Part shown: piece by piece, positions 36,523 through 46,493 of the stretch
How positions within the stretch are numbered: position 1 is the first letter of the stretch
Layout of the letters: every line of letters begins with the position of its first letter
NCBI RefSeq assembly: GCF_022539315.1
Contig: NC_066314.1
Span: 59,443,543-59,507,542 of the forward strand
Reading direction: 5' to 3'
Origin: Serinus canaria
Lineage: Eukaryota > Chordata > Aves > Passeriformes > Fringillidae
Length of the DNA stretch: 64,000 bases
Program-made: the position numbers and the translations under genes
Notes under the pieces: generated by a model
What the model was told of the DNA's origin: nothing
The model's database searches: none
What the model saw: the letters and a program-made list of their open reading frames with translations, nothing else

Positions 36523-36920
36523 TGTGGCATTCACGTTCTCTGAAAAAATCCCTTTGCCCAGGACTTTTTTCCTGGGAAGCTGAGAAGCCTCAGAGAAAAG
36601 GAAAACAATTCTTATCTCATTTGCTTCTCCTGCTTTTCCTCCTTTGGAATGTGTTTGGAGATTGTTTACCACAGGTGACTGATTAAATTGTGCTGTGAGT
36701 TGTTTTCACTCTTTGGCCAATTGGGGCCAAGCTGTGTCAGGACTCTGGAAAGAGTCACCAGTTTTCATTATTGTCTTTTAGCATTCAGTAAGTATCCTTT
36801 CTGTATTCTTTAGTATAGTATAGTATTTTTAAATGTAATATAGTCTAATAAAGTAATAAATTAGCCTTCGGTCAGATGTATCATTCCTGCCTTCTTTGGG
36901 CCATCCCTGCACATGCAATA
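36523..36920 (+). mobile_element. Solo LTR of an avian ERV (same family as 8875-9285)
   Basis: This 398-bp element starts TGTGGCATTCACG and ends ...ATGCAATA. Its order of landmarks matches the minus-strand LTR at 8875-9285: gctgagaagcctcagagaaa, cttatctcatttgcttctcc, ggaatgtgtttggagattgt, ccaattggggccaagctgtg, gtatcctttctgtattcttt, and a tagtatagtat region leading to the AATAAA-type signal and taataaattagcc. An exact 6-bp direct repeat, ggctcc, flanks it. As at the other copy, no internal region is present, so this is a solo LTR left by recombination. Divergence between the two copies indicates independent insertions. Confidence 0.92.
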
Positions 36921-36926
36921 GGCTCC
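36921..36926. repeat. Target-site duplication, right copy
   Basis: Second ggctcc copy directly after the LTR end. Confidence 0.85.
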
Positions 36927-37099
36927 AGACCTGTTGGTGTTTTTATGTCTACCTGCTGCAGCTCCTGTCATGCAGGACTCTTACTGAAGAGAAGTAACTG
37001 CACATACTAAACTCAAGCACCAAACCTTAGATAGTCACAGGACTGAAAATAAAGAAGCATTTGGGCCAGCTTTGAAGACTGAGCTGCTGCAGCATTCCA

Positions 37100-37567
37100 T
37101 TCACTGACATTGATGTAGCATGCTCTTTTAGACTGAAATATTTTGTTTTCATTGTACATTTGGGCTGCTTTTGGCTGGGTCAAAAGTTTTCTCCATAGTA
37201 GGTGGTGTGGGGCTGTGGTTTGGATTGGTGCTGGGAATGGTGTCAATAATTCAGGGATATTTTCATTGCTGCTGAGCAGAGCTTGCAATGTGTCAGAGCC
37301 TTTTCTGCCTCACCCCAGTGGGCTGGAGGTGCTCAAGGAGTTGGGAGGGGACACAGGGGGACAGCTGACCCCAGCTGGCCAAAGGGACATTGCAGACCAT
37401 AGGATATCATGCTCAGCAAACAAAGCTGGGGAAGAAAGAGAAAGTAGGGGGATGTTTGGAGTGATGAGTTTGTCTTCCCCAGTCTCTGTTATGAATGATG
37501 GACTCCTGCTTTCCTGGGGATGGCTGAACTCCTGCCTGCCCATGGGAAGTGATGGAGGAATTCCTTG
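37100..37567 (+). repeat. Inverted repeat arm 1 (partial ERV LTR)
   Basis: These 468 bp are the reverse complement of 39245-39712 with one difference (T at 37238 facing G at 39574, a CpG-type transition). Much of the arm resembles the U3/R part of a well-known avian ERV LTR: gctgggaatggtgtcaataa, gttgggaggggacacagggg, acagctgaccccagctggcc, ggatggctgaactcctgcct, catgggaagtgatggaggaa. Where that LTR type normally has a TATA box (usually agtatataaag), this arm has agcaaacaaag. The LTR match stops at 37567, and what follows is unrelated to LTR sequence. A 145-codon frame here is repeat-derived, not a gene. Confidence 0.95.
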
Positions 37568-39113
37568 TTTGGCACAATAGGAGTGTGGGAGGTCACACCC
37601 AGCAGCAGGCTGTGCTGGTGTCATACCCCTTGCCATGCTGCTCCTCCAGGAAGCACAGCTGCCTGTGGCCAGACCTGCATGGGCAATAGCTGAGCTCCTG
37701 GGCTTCCAATTGTCCCTCTGCAGTTTGTTACCACCTGCCAGGAGCTGGGGCTGGCTGCGGCTGAGTGCTTTGTGTCCCTCACTAATTGAGAGCCAGCCAC
37801 TCACATGTGGGTGACAGATGGCCTCTGCCAAGTCCAAAGGGATTTCTCAGCAGCTTTCCAGCAGCAAAAAGATGATAGTTTTTTGGTTTTTGTTTTGTTT
37901 TTTTTTTTTTTTCTGAGTTCCTATATTTTTGAGATAGAAAGCAGACACGGAAAACTGGGCTTCAGACCAGTAGAGTGTTGCAATTTGCTTTGCCTCACAG
38001 GGTTTATTTAAGCAAGGAAACTGATGATCATTCTTCACCATGAGCTTGTTAGGACAGTTGGGTTTGTTGCTGAAGACACTAACACTTGGTTAAATCCAAG
38101 CTGACTGTTTCTCCATGCAGATTAATTGCATTGTGAATTTGGTCTGGAGTGAGTTCACAGGATACAACCCTGTATGGAAATGGCCCTGACAATTAGCTTG
38201 CTTTCTTGTTTTTCCACAGGGATTCAAAGGCCTCAGAATCTATCTGGTGTTTTCTGAACTCTGATATCCTTTTTAGATCTTTATGTATTAAGTGCTCTTT
38301 TTAAGGATGTTAATTACACTAAAGCAAGTTAATGTGTTGCATCAGCTGCTGGAAAAATTACAAAGATCCACAAAAAAGTAGTTAACTTCAGATGGACATA
38401 TCTCCTTGATGGGGGGAAGCTTCTAAATTGTGATTTGGTACCTTGGTATGCTTTGCAAAGCAACATGAGATGCACCAGTATTCCAGTATTCCACAACCAC
38501 TATTTCTCTCCCTTCTAATATTAGATTTTGAAAGGAAGAAGCTCAATGCTCTTGCTCATCCATAATTCTTCTGCTGTGAAACAAACTTTTGTGCCAGAAG
38601 TGAATTCCTGTGACAAGTTTTCTGGACAGTTTGAGCTGCAGTAACCTCTCTTGTCTTCTCAATACTGAACTTGTTGCAATGTTAAGAAAATCCAAATCCA
38701 TTTTGGAGGTGACTGTTGGAGTCTAATCAGATATGAAGTGTAATCATAAAGGAATGGAATATACAAGAGAGACTTGTGACAGAGGCTTAACTCACGAGTA
38801 TGAGAGGCATTTATCACTGACCTCTTAAAGGATGAGAGAATCTGAGATACAATCTTTGCTGGCAGAAATGTCCCTAACACTGGAAATTTGATGCACATCC
38901 CTGCAAAGCAAAAAATACACTGATTTTGTTGTCTCTTTTTAACTGCTGATGACTGGAGCATAGTAGTTTTATACTGGTTTAATTTCATTACACTGTCTAT
39001 AAAATGTAAGGTAATGACTAACATTTACAGTATTAGTAATGCATATGTGGCTTTGGAGAAATTTTATGTAACAATTAATTTTTTTTCTTATACATTTTGC
39101 ACAGTTGTGAAAA
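37568..39113. other. Inverted-repeat spacer, unique part
   Basis: The full spacer between the arms is 1,677 bp (37568-39244), and its last 130 bp belong to the LTR of arm 2. The remainder has a T-rich run at 37879-37912 and no gene. Frames at 37310-37837 (minus) and 38659-39024 (minus) have no domain. Confidence 0.55.
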
Positions 39114-39712
39114 GGACTACTGGGGTTTTAGCCCAGCTGGCAGCAAAGCCCCACACAGCCACAGGCTCATTGCTCAGAGAGTTAGAAGAGTGAAAGGAAG
39201 ATAACTTATGGGCTGAGATAAAGAGTTGAACAGGTAAAGCTAAGCAAGGAATTCCTCCATCACTTCCCATGGGCAGGCAGGAGTTCAGCCATCCCCAGGA
39301 AAGCAGGAGTCCATCATTCATAACAGAGACTGGGGAAGACAAACTCATCACTCCAAACATCCCCCTACTTTCTCTTTCTTCCCCAGCTTTGTTTGCTGAG
39401 CATGATATCCTATGGTCTGCAATGTCCCTTTGGCCAGCTGGGGTCAGCTGTCCCCCTGTGTCCCCTCCCAACTCCTTGAGCACCTCCAGCCCACTGGGGT
39501 GAGGCAGAAAAGGCTCTGACACATTGCAAGCTCTGCTCAGCAGCAATGAAAATATCCCTGAATTATTGACACCGTTCCCAGCACCAATCCAAACCACAGC
39601 CCCACACCACCTACTATGGAGAAAACTTTTGACCCAGCCAAAAGCAGCCCAAATGTACAATGAAAACAAAATATTTCAGTCTAAAAGAGCATGCTACATC
39701 AATGTCAGTGAA
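39114..39712 (-). mobile_element. Avian ERV LTR containing inverted repeat arm 2
   Basis: The exact arm is 39245-39712. On the minus strand the LTR continues past the arm into R/U5-like sequence down to about 39114: ttacctgttcaactctttat, ctcagcccataagttatctt, tggctgtgtggggctttgct, gccagctgggctaaaacccc. This follows the usual 3' part of this avian LTR, whose end is roughly ...ggctggggttaaaccacgaca. The copy thus keeps an LTR 3' end that arm 1 lacks, so arm 2 is probably the original. Several deletions and the lost TATA box show that it is old and inactive. The 5' boundary of the LTR and any TSD were not found. A 193-codon minus frame (39088-39669) is a by-product of the repeat. Confidence 0.75.
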
Positions 39713-39747
39713 AGGAAATAATTCTGTAAAGGAGGACAGACCATACC

Positions 39748-39767
39748 AAAAAGAAAAAAAAAAAAAA
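39748..39767. repeat. Poly(A)-rich run
   Basis: aaaaag followed by 14 A, about 35 bp beyond the end of arm 2. It is probably unrelated to the LTR, which does not end in a tail. Confidence 0.75.
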
Positions 39768-41512
39768 GTGAAGCTGAGATTTAATGTTACATTGAAATTT
39801 CAAGCTTAGCTGGGATTCAAGCTCCTGATTATTCACAAAATCTGCTTGTGGATGGACTCACCCAACAAAATGCATTTGCTTGAAGCACATTTTCTGAAAG
39901 GCCATCTAGGCTCAGGCTGAAGTTGTGATTGAGTTAAACAAGCTGTAAGTAAACCTGAGTTATTTGGTTTACAACCAAACCAAACACAAGCCCCAGAAAA
40001 TGATTCTGTTTCAGAAAATCTTGTTTTCCCTAAATAATGCAATAAGGAAATTTGCTTTCTCTCACAAAAAATTCTAATGGTCTTCCCACTACATTTTTTT
40101 TTTTTTTTACTGTATCAAAACTTCATTAGCCAAACACATACTGCTCTAAAACTAAAATAAACAGAGTGTGTTGCTCTCTCCTTCTCACCAACAAAACCTG
40201 CTGTCCTGAATGAAGGAGTGAAGGCCACAAATGTTTACTAGGAAATAGGCATCAGATTAAATTGACAGACTATGCTTATCACATCTTGAATATATCCAGA
40301 TTTAATTAGCAGAGACTCACATCAAGGCAATGTTTGAATACATTGATTTCTGTCATAAATAACACTCAGCAGTCCTATAATTTGATTTAAAAAGGGTATC
40401 TCACTAAGTAAGTTCTTACAGTGATTATGGAAGGAGAGAAGTATACCTTCAAATGAATTTACTGCTATATTTGCAACCTATTCATCAAAGAAGAACAAAA
40501 TAATCCCACACAAGACATTTTGTGTTTTTTGATGCATGCTGTTATCAGCTGGGGCCACACAAAACTCAGAAGGGTAGCAATAGAGGTACAGAAATTTAAC
40601 TAAAAAATCAAGGGGAAAAGGGAAAAAAAAATTCAGCTTAATATTCTTTGCTGTATTCTATGTTGGAGTGCCTTTCAACAGCCAGGCTCCTGTAATCACC
40701 CAGATCTGTGAACATTATGTGCTCCAGCTCAGCCCTGTTTTAAGAGACTTAGTGCATTTTGGTGCACAACCACTTCAGACCATTAGTTCTTGCTTCTTCT
40801 TATTAAAATAACATCACTCTCTGGGGAATAAACAGACCTGTGCTTTCATTTGTTAAAAGGAACTTTGATTTGCTGAAGTTACAGGGCTGGGCTGGGAGCT
40901 CCTAATCCCACAGTCTGTCTGCGAGGAACAGGAGGGCAGCAAACCCATCCCAGGTATTAGGAGGATGATGGCTGAGCTTCCTCAGAGCCAATTGATTTGC
41001 TGTAGAGTCCAGTTCTGTTTACCTTGGCCCTTACCATAACCCTAAGGGATTTGTGAATTCTCCTTCATAGCACTCAGTGATCAGAAAATAAAAAGTAAGT
41101 CTGTGATGGATTAGAACTGAATAAAAATAAGACCAAAATCAATACAAGTAGAATTTGATTTCTACCCTTTTGACCATGGAAACCTTCCAGGTACCCTGGC
41201 ATTACTAGTACAAATTAACCCATTACATTTTCCTGCTCATACTGAAACAATAAAATGGCAAAATAGGCATGGAGTATGAAAGTACCATTTAAAGAACTTC
41301 TAAAAGATAATATAAAGGTAATACAAGTGTTAAAATGAAGAAAAAAATATTTAATTTTATCCTTTGGTGGCTTTTCTATACAATACAACCCTGCAGTCAA
41401 GCAATTGCACACCACAATTAGGAAACACAGAATTCCTTCCATTGCTATTCAAATGCTACCCCTAACACGTACAACAAAAAAAGAAGCCTCTTACTAAGAA
41501 CAGTGATGGGGT
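39768..41512. other. Intergenic sequence
   Basis: No gene or element recognised. A T-run lies near 40097-40109. Confidence 0.5.
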
Positions 41513-41707
41513 TTATTTCCTTCTTATTTGATCCAGGTGGTCCAAAAGTAGAGGTTGATGGTGGAGAATGCTGTTAACAGCCTTGCTCTGGAATGGGGAT
41601 GGAGGCAGGAAACCATCCAAAAATTGCTGCTCCAGGATCTCCCATATTTCCCCTTGGGTTACATTGTCTTTCTTGTACTTGGTCTCTGCTTCAGCTTCAG
41701 ACATCAC
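41513..41707 (-). other. Small open frame of unknown status (64 codons)
   Basis: On the minus strand this frame starts with two ATGs and is rich in acidic and polar residues early on, with a later leucine- and histidine-rich part. Its codons look slightly more gene-like than other frames in the window. No domain, splice-site context or homologue is recognised, and a longer plus-strand frame (41555-42013) overlaps it. Most likely chance. A lncRNA-borne microprotein or an old retrocopy fragment is possible. Confidence 0.12.
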
Positions 41708-42908
41708 TTCCCAAGCACTGGAACCCTAACTAAATTTATCATGCCATTTACAGGACCTGCATTGCCATTTCCATCAGGGTTCTCTGCCACTCCTGAGGAA
41801 GTGTGCTCATTTGAGAAATGGGAATGTTACTTGGCACTGTCATCTGACCTGATTGAGCTGGGCCAGTCTGAGAGGCCAAATTCATATGAACAGATCAGTA
41901 AAGGTAAATCAACCTTGAGAAAACATCTTGTATGTAACCAAGCAGACAAATGTGATAGCACAACTGCTGTGAGAAAAGGTCTAGAGGATTCCTTCCCAAT
42001 TCATCTCTCTTAAGAAAAAAACAGAGTGACAAAGCGTTTTAACAAGAGGATCGAGCATCTTGACAAAAGGTGGTGTCTGAGTTTTGCTATTGAGGGTTTA
42101 AAAGACAGCTGTAAATCATTGTTAAATTATCTTTTATCTTCCCTTAGCTGTCATAAACAGATAAACCTGGAGTCCAAGGTTAACTGTGAGAACACTGCAA
42201 CTGCTAAAATGGAGTCAGGCTACTACTGTAGGGAATTATGCAGTTTGATATCTAGGTACTCTGACCTGGTTTGAGCACTCATCATTAAGAAAAATCCACA
42301 ATGCCCATAGGTTGAAAGGAATGTCTTTCAACATATGGAACTATCTCTTGCCTGCAACAGGGAGTACTGAAGAAGATTTATTTTATAAAACAAAAAACTT
42401 CTAGAAATCAAAGCAAAATCAACCTGATACTTGACATTCCAGAGGAAGCCAATAGAGCAGTGACAATTACATCTGCTGTCCATTAGGCATCACTCAGCTG
42501 TTATCCTCATTTCTGGATCCACTGGAGCTGGCCAGACATGCCACAAAACCAGCAATGGAAACTGTCTCTGGTTTGTTGGAATGACCAGCCTAAGGAAAAA
42601 TATCATTTGTGTTCTGCAGACAGTCACAGTTCTTGAACCCCAGTCTACATTGTTTAGGATTATTTACTACTGGTAGTGATATCAGAGGACATGCCAGCCT
42701 TAAAGTGTGTGAGGCTATGTGAAGTGCTGGGGCTTTATTTTGCAATTACACCATTTTGGGACGTGGGGAAATGGAAATGTTTGCTCTTTGGCCGAGGTGA
42801 GCATCCCATTGAGAGCAGCATGGTTTGGTCTCTGCCTGGAAGCTGTTACTGCTGTGTATGTTTACTCCTGTGATTCCAGTGGGTATCCAGTGTCACTGAA
42901 GCACATGT
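41708..42908. other. Intergenic sequence
   Basis: No gene recognised. The plus-strand frame 41555-42013 (152 codons) has no domain and is read as chance. Confidence 0.45.
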
Positions 42909-43305
42909 CCTGTGGGGAAGGCTGAGAGAACTGAGATCATTAGAGTGGAGAAAGAAAATTTTGGGGAAGAAGTGATAGCAGTCTGCCAGTAAACTCAATA
43001 ACATAAAGAAAGAGAGAACAAAGCTCTTTACTGAAATGCGCAGGAGAAGACAGAGAAAATGGTAATGAATTGACACAGTGTTAATTATGCTCAGATAAAA
43101 TGAAAAAAAATTACCATGGGCATAATTAAGCACTGGAACAAGGCTGTGTGATTGTGGGATCTCTCTCCTAAGAGGTTTACAAGACCTGCCTTCATGAACC
43201 CATAAGTAACACAGTCTAAATTCAGCATTGACTCTGCTTTGAGCAGGGAGTTTGACTAGAAACCTCATGAGGTCCTTTCCAGCTTAAATAGTTCTATATT
43301 CCATA
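42909..43305 (+). mobile_element. CR1 LINE 3' fragment
   Basis: The element runs from ctgtggggaaggctgagaga through agatcattagagtggagaaa, actctgctttgagcagggag and tttgactagaaacctcatga to ggtcctttccagcttaaata and gttctatattcc, the order of the CR1 3' end on the plus strand. The middle is diverged, with an A-run and small indels. It is 5'-truncated. The minus frame at 42846-43268 (140 codons) is antisense to the repeat and not a gene. Confidence 0.85.
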
Positions 43306-45088
43306 AATAATTTGTCCAAGGTCCATTATGTTGTCAGAGGAGCTTTAAAAACCTTGAAAAAGGTCACAAAAGCAGTTCTGGTGGAGAATTGGATATTAGA
43401 GAGTTATTTCCCTGGGGCTGGAGCCCTTCTATAGGTTGGTGTATTTTTCTTCTTGCTATGTTTTGCTAGTTACTTCTAAGTGAGACACATACACTGTGAG
43501 GCTGAAGCTTATGGAACAGAAGCTGTGCTCCATTCTAGATAGCATTAAGATTTTGGTCTTGATTGTCTGTTTTGGGACTGCAAAATAGCATTGCTTATTA
43601 GAGCAGGTTGTATTCAGGGAGGATAAATTTCTTTGAGAACAGTCTAGTTCAGATTGTGGAAGGATAAGGTCTTCAATTCACAGCACACATTTGGGTCATT
43701 CTTTATTCTTTTGGTTTTCTCTGACTGAAAGACCACTCACATAAAGGCTAATGAGAGTCAGGATGGAGACACAAACTGTTTCCATTCCCTTTTTTTCCTT
43801 TTCTAAGTCATTTGTTTACATCATATTTTTGGTCTGTTTGGGTTTTTTTAATTCTTCCTTTTATAACAAGGATTCAACAAGGTCATAGAGTTTCCAATAT
43901 TCTCCTTTGTAGCAGTTTTTAGGGTGATCAACATAGTTCACTTCTCAGAGAATAAATCAGGCAGTTTTCCCACTTGAGTATGATACTCATGATGCTGCTG
44001 AGTTTGAAGTTGTTTTCCAAGGGTTGGGAAAAGTGCACTTGGTCATGAATGCTGCAACACAGAACACCTGTAACTCCAGAATTCCCCATTTGAAGAAACG
44101 ATCACTTAGCCCGAGTGATGCCCAAATGGAAAGGTTAGGTTAAATTATCTACATTTGGACAAACTGATGAACCAGAATAGATAACTTTTCTGACTGTAAT
44201 GAATGCAGTAATGTTATGCATTGTTATGTAATTTTCTAAGCAAAGAGATTTATTAAGCTTTCCATTTTGAAATCCAGGACTGACAGGTTTTAATGGTGAT
44301 TTCAAGTGCAATTGGTTCTCTGGTTTTGCTGCTTTATTCTTTGGTCAAAATTTTAAGCTAATGTGCTGCCCAGTTTTTTTTCCATCCTGATTTTTTTTTC
44401 TCTCTCCTATTTTCAGTAAACTCTTATCAAGTGTGTTAGATGGAGTTATTATTTATGAAATTGACAAATTTTGTTGCACTTTTTATGTTTTACGTTATTT
44501 TATTCAGCTGGAAATATTGATTTGGAGTGCCACAGTGTCACAGCAAGCTTCATTTAAAGTTATTATCACATCTGTCTATGTTATAAATATGAGCAATCCC
44601 TCTTCTCTAGTATTTTTTTCAATTATCAGCATTGAGCCATTTTTACCAAATCCACTCTAATATCACTTTTCCTGCCTGAGCTACAGCAGCAGTCTTAGAC
44701 ACTTCTTTTTTCAGTTTGATAAATCTTTGCTGAAAGTTTATTCTCATGCATGCATTAACATTTTCTGCTTTGCATGAAATTCATATGTGTTGATAAGCAT
44801 TTTGCAAGCAGGGATTTTTCAGGGATCTCATCCTGAAATTGCAGCCTTGTCTCCAGCTACACATCTCAAATACTTGTTACAGTGCCAGTAGTTTCAGGTA
44901 CAACCAGTAAGTGCAGATTAGGCACAAAAGTCTGGAGCTTTTATGTTATTATCAATACTTAAATAAGATCTAGCTCCACTATGGGATGTAGAGGCTGTGT
45001 TCACTATGCTAAAAGTGCACTAAACACTCATACAGTGGAGGACAAGATGGATGGAGGTTCTTCCCTGCCTTCTCCTTTAATGACAATG
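43306..45088. other. Intergenic sequence
   Basis: AT-rich unique DNA. No gene or recognised element. Confidence 0.5.
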
Positions 45089-45120
45089 CAGATTTTATAG
45101 ACACAGATTTTATAGACACA
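45089..45120. repeat. 15-bp tandem duplication
   Basis: cagattttatagaca occurs twice exactly (45089-45103 and 45104-45118), followed by ca. Confidence 0.9.
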
Positions 45121-46465
45121 ATACAAGTTACTCTATTTATTCTGGTGCACTGTCAGCAGCTAAGGTTAGGATGAAGCACATTCTTCTATGAGTGCCTGTA
45201 TTCACATCTTCATACAGAAAACATTCATTCTTCCTAATGCTCAAAGACTGCTGATTCTGACTGGAAAATGAAATAGTATCTTCCCAATCCCTTGTGTGTA
45301 CTGAATTTATACTTTTCTTGCTCATTAGTACTTCCTTTTGATTTCATAGGCAGCACATCTGTGCCGATTCTCACTGGATTTCATTTTGTGATTGAAAGCT
45401 GCCTCTAAGAACTGCACAAAGGGCACAAAAATTGTGACCTGCTAACATTTGAAGGGTCAGCTCTCCACAAGAGGAAAGACTCAGGCAAATGGCAGAGGAG
45501 GATCCTGCTCATACTGGAAAACCTCTACAGAGACCTTCAGAAGACAAACATCTGATTTGATAGGAAAGTGGACACAGATGTACAGAAAATACATGTTCTT
45601 GGGAGAGATCAAATGTTGGTGGACAGAAGCAAAACCCATGGGTAGACACTGCCATTTCATGAGGAAGCATTGGCAGAGAGATAACACAAAAAAAGATTCA
45701 GAGCTTAAGACCCATACTAACCAATAGCTCCTGCCTCCAGGGTACAGCAAGGGAAATTTATCACTGTGGATAGCAATCAGGACAAAGATGGTTATCAAAA
45801 AACATCCCTTTAGGGACACCCTACATGCTCAGAACTCAGGCTCTTGAGGAGGAAGGTGCATAAAGGACATAGGTTTTCATTTCTACTGCTTCACCTTATT
45901 TGGGGGGGGGGATTGAGAAAGAAAATTAAATATGTAGGAGGAAAACAATTAAAAAATAGAAAAAGAAGCAGAGAGTCATTATCCCAGTGAGGAATAACAA
46001 AGCCTCTTCCTGGCATATGAACCCCTAGGATGAGATTTGTTGCTGCCTCGTACAGCACAACCAGTTGCAACCCAGAGGCTGATTTGAGGTATAGATGAGC
46101 AAAGGAAAGAGCACATTACACTGTTTGACAGCTGCTCATCCTCGAGGCAGATGTGGCTTGGGGTAGTGCTGCCTGAAACATCCTTCCAGTTACATCTTTT
46201 TATTTTTAGCAGTGCAAGACAGTTCACTTTATCATTTTAATCAAAGAGAACAGGCTGCGATGAGCAAGGGAATGCTTTCATCTAAGCCATTGATCACTTC
46301 ATAAAATTGGCAGCATCTTTGCAGCCTCTCAGTCACTTCAGATTCCCCTTCTGACCCCCAAACATATGACATGAAACCAAGCAAATTTTTAACTGTAAAG
46401 ATGATAAAACTTATTCATATGTTAGGAGTATTTAATTTCTTTTTGCTCTTTCAAAGCTGTTGGCG
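45121..46465. other. Intergenic sequence
   Basis: No supported gene. Antisense-overlapping frames at 45449-45819 lack domains. A 10-base G run lies at 45902-45911. Confidence 0.5.
45902..45911. repeat. G10 homopolymer
   Basis: Ten consecutive G in an otherwise AT-rich stretch. Prone to slippage and sequencing error. Confidence 0.8.
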
Positions 46466-46493
46466 TTTTTTGTTTTTTTGGTTTTTTTTTTTT
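46466..46493. repeat. T-rich tract
   Basis: T runs broken by single or paired G. Simple sequence. Confidence 0.75.

Noticed and set aside
39088..39669. 193-codon minus-strand frame, matching a 145-codon frame at 37143-37580
   Set aside because: The protein match is only a consequence of the inverted repeat. The sequence is LTR-derived and non-coding.
39748..39767. Poly(A) after inverted repeat arm 2 as evidence of retroposition
   Set aside because: The LTR lies on the minus strand, so its 3' end is at the other side (about 39114). The A-run is not its tail.
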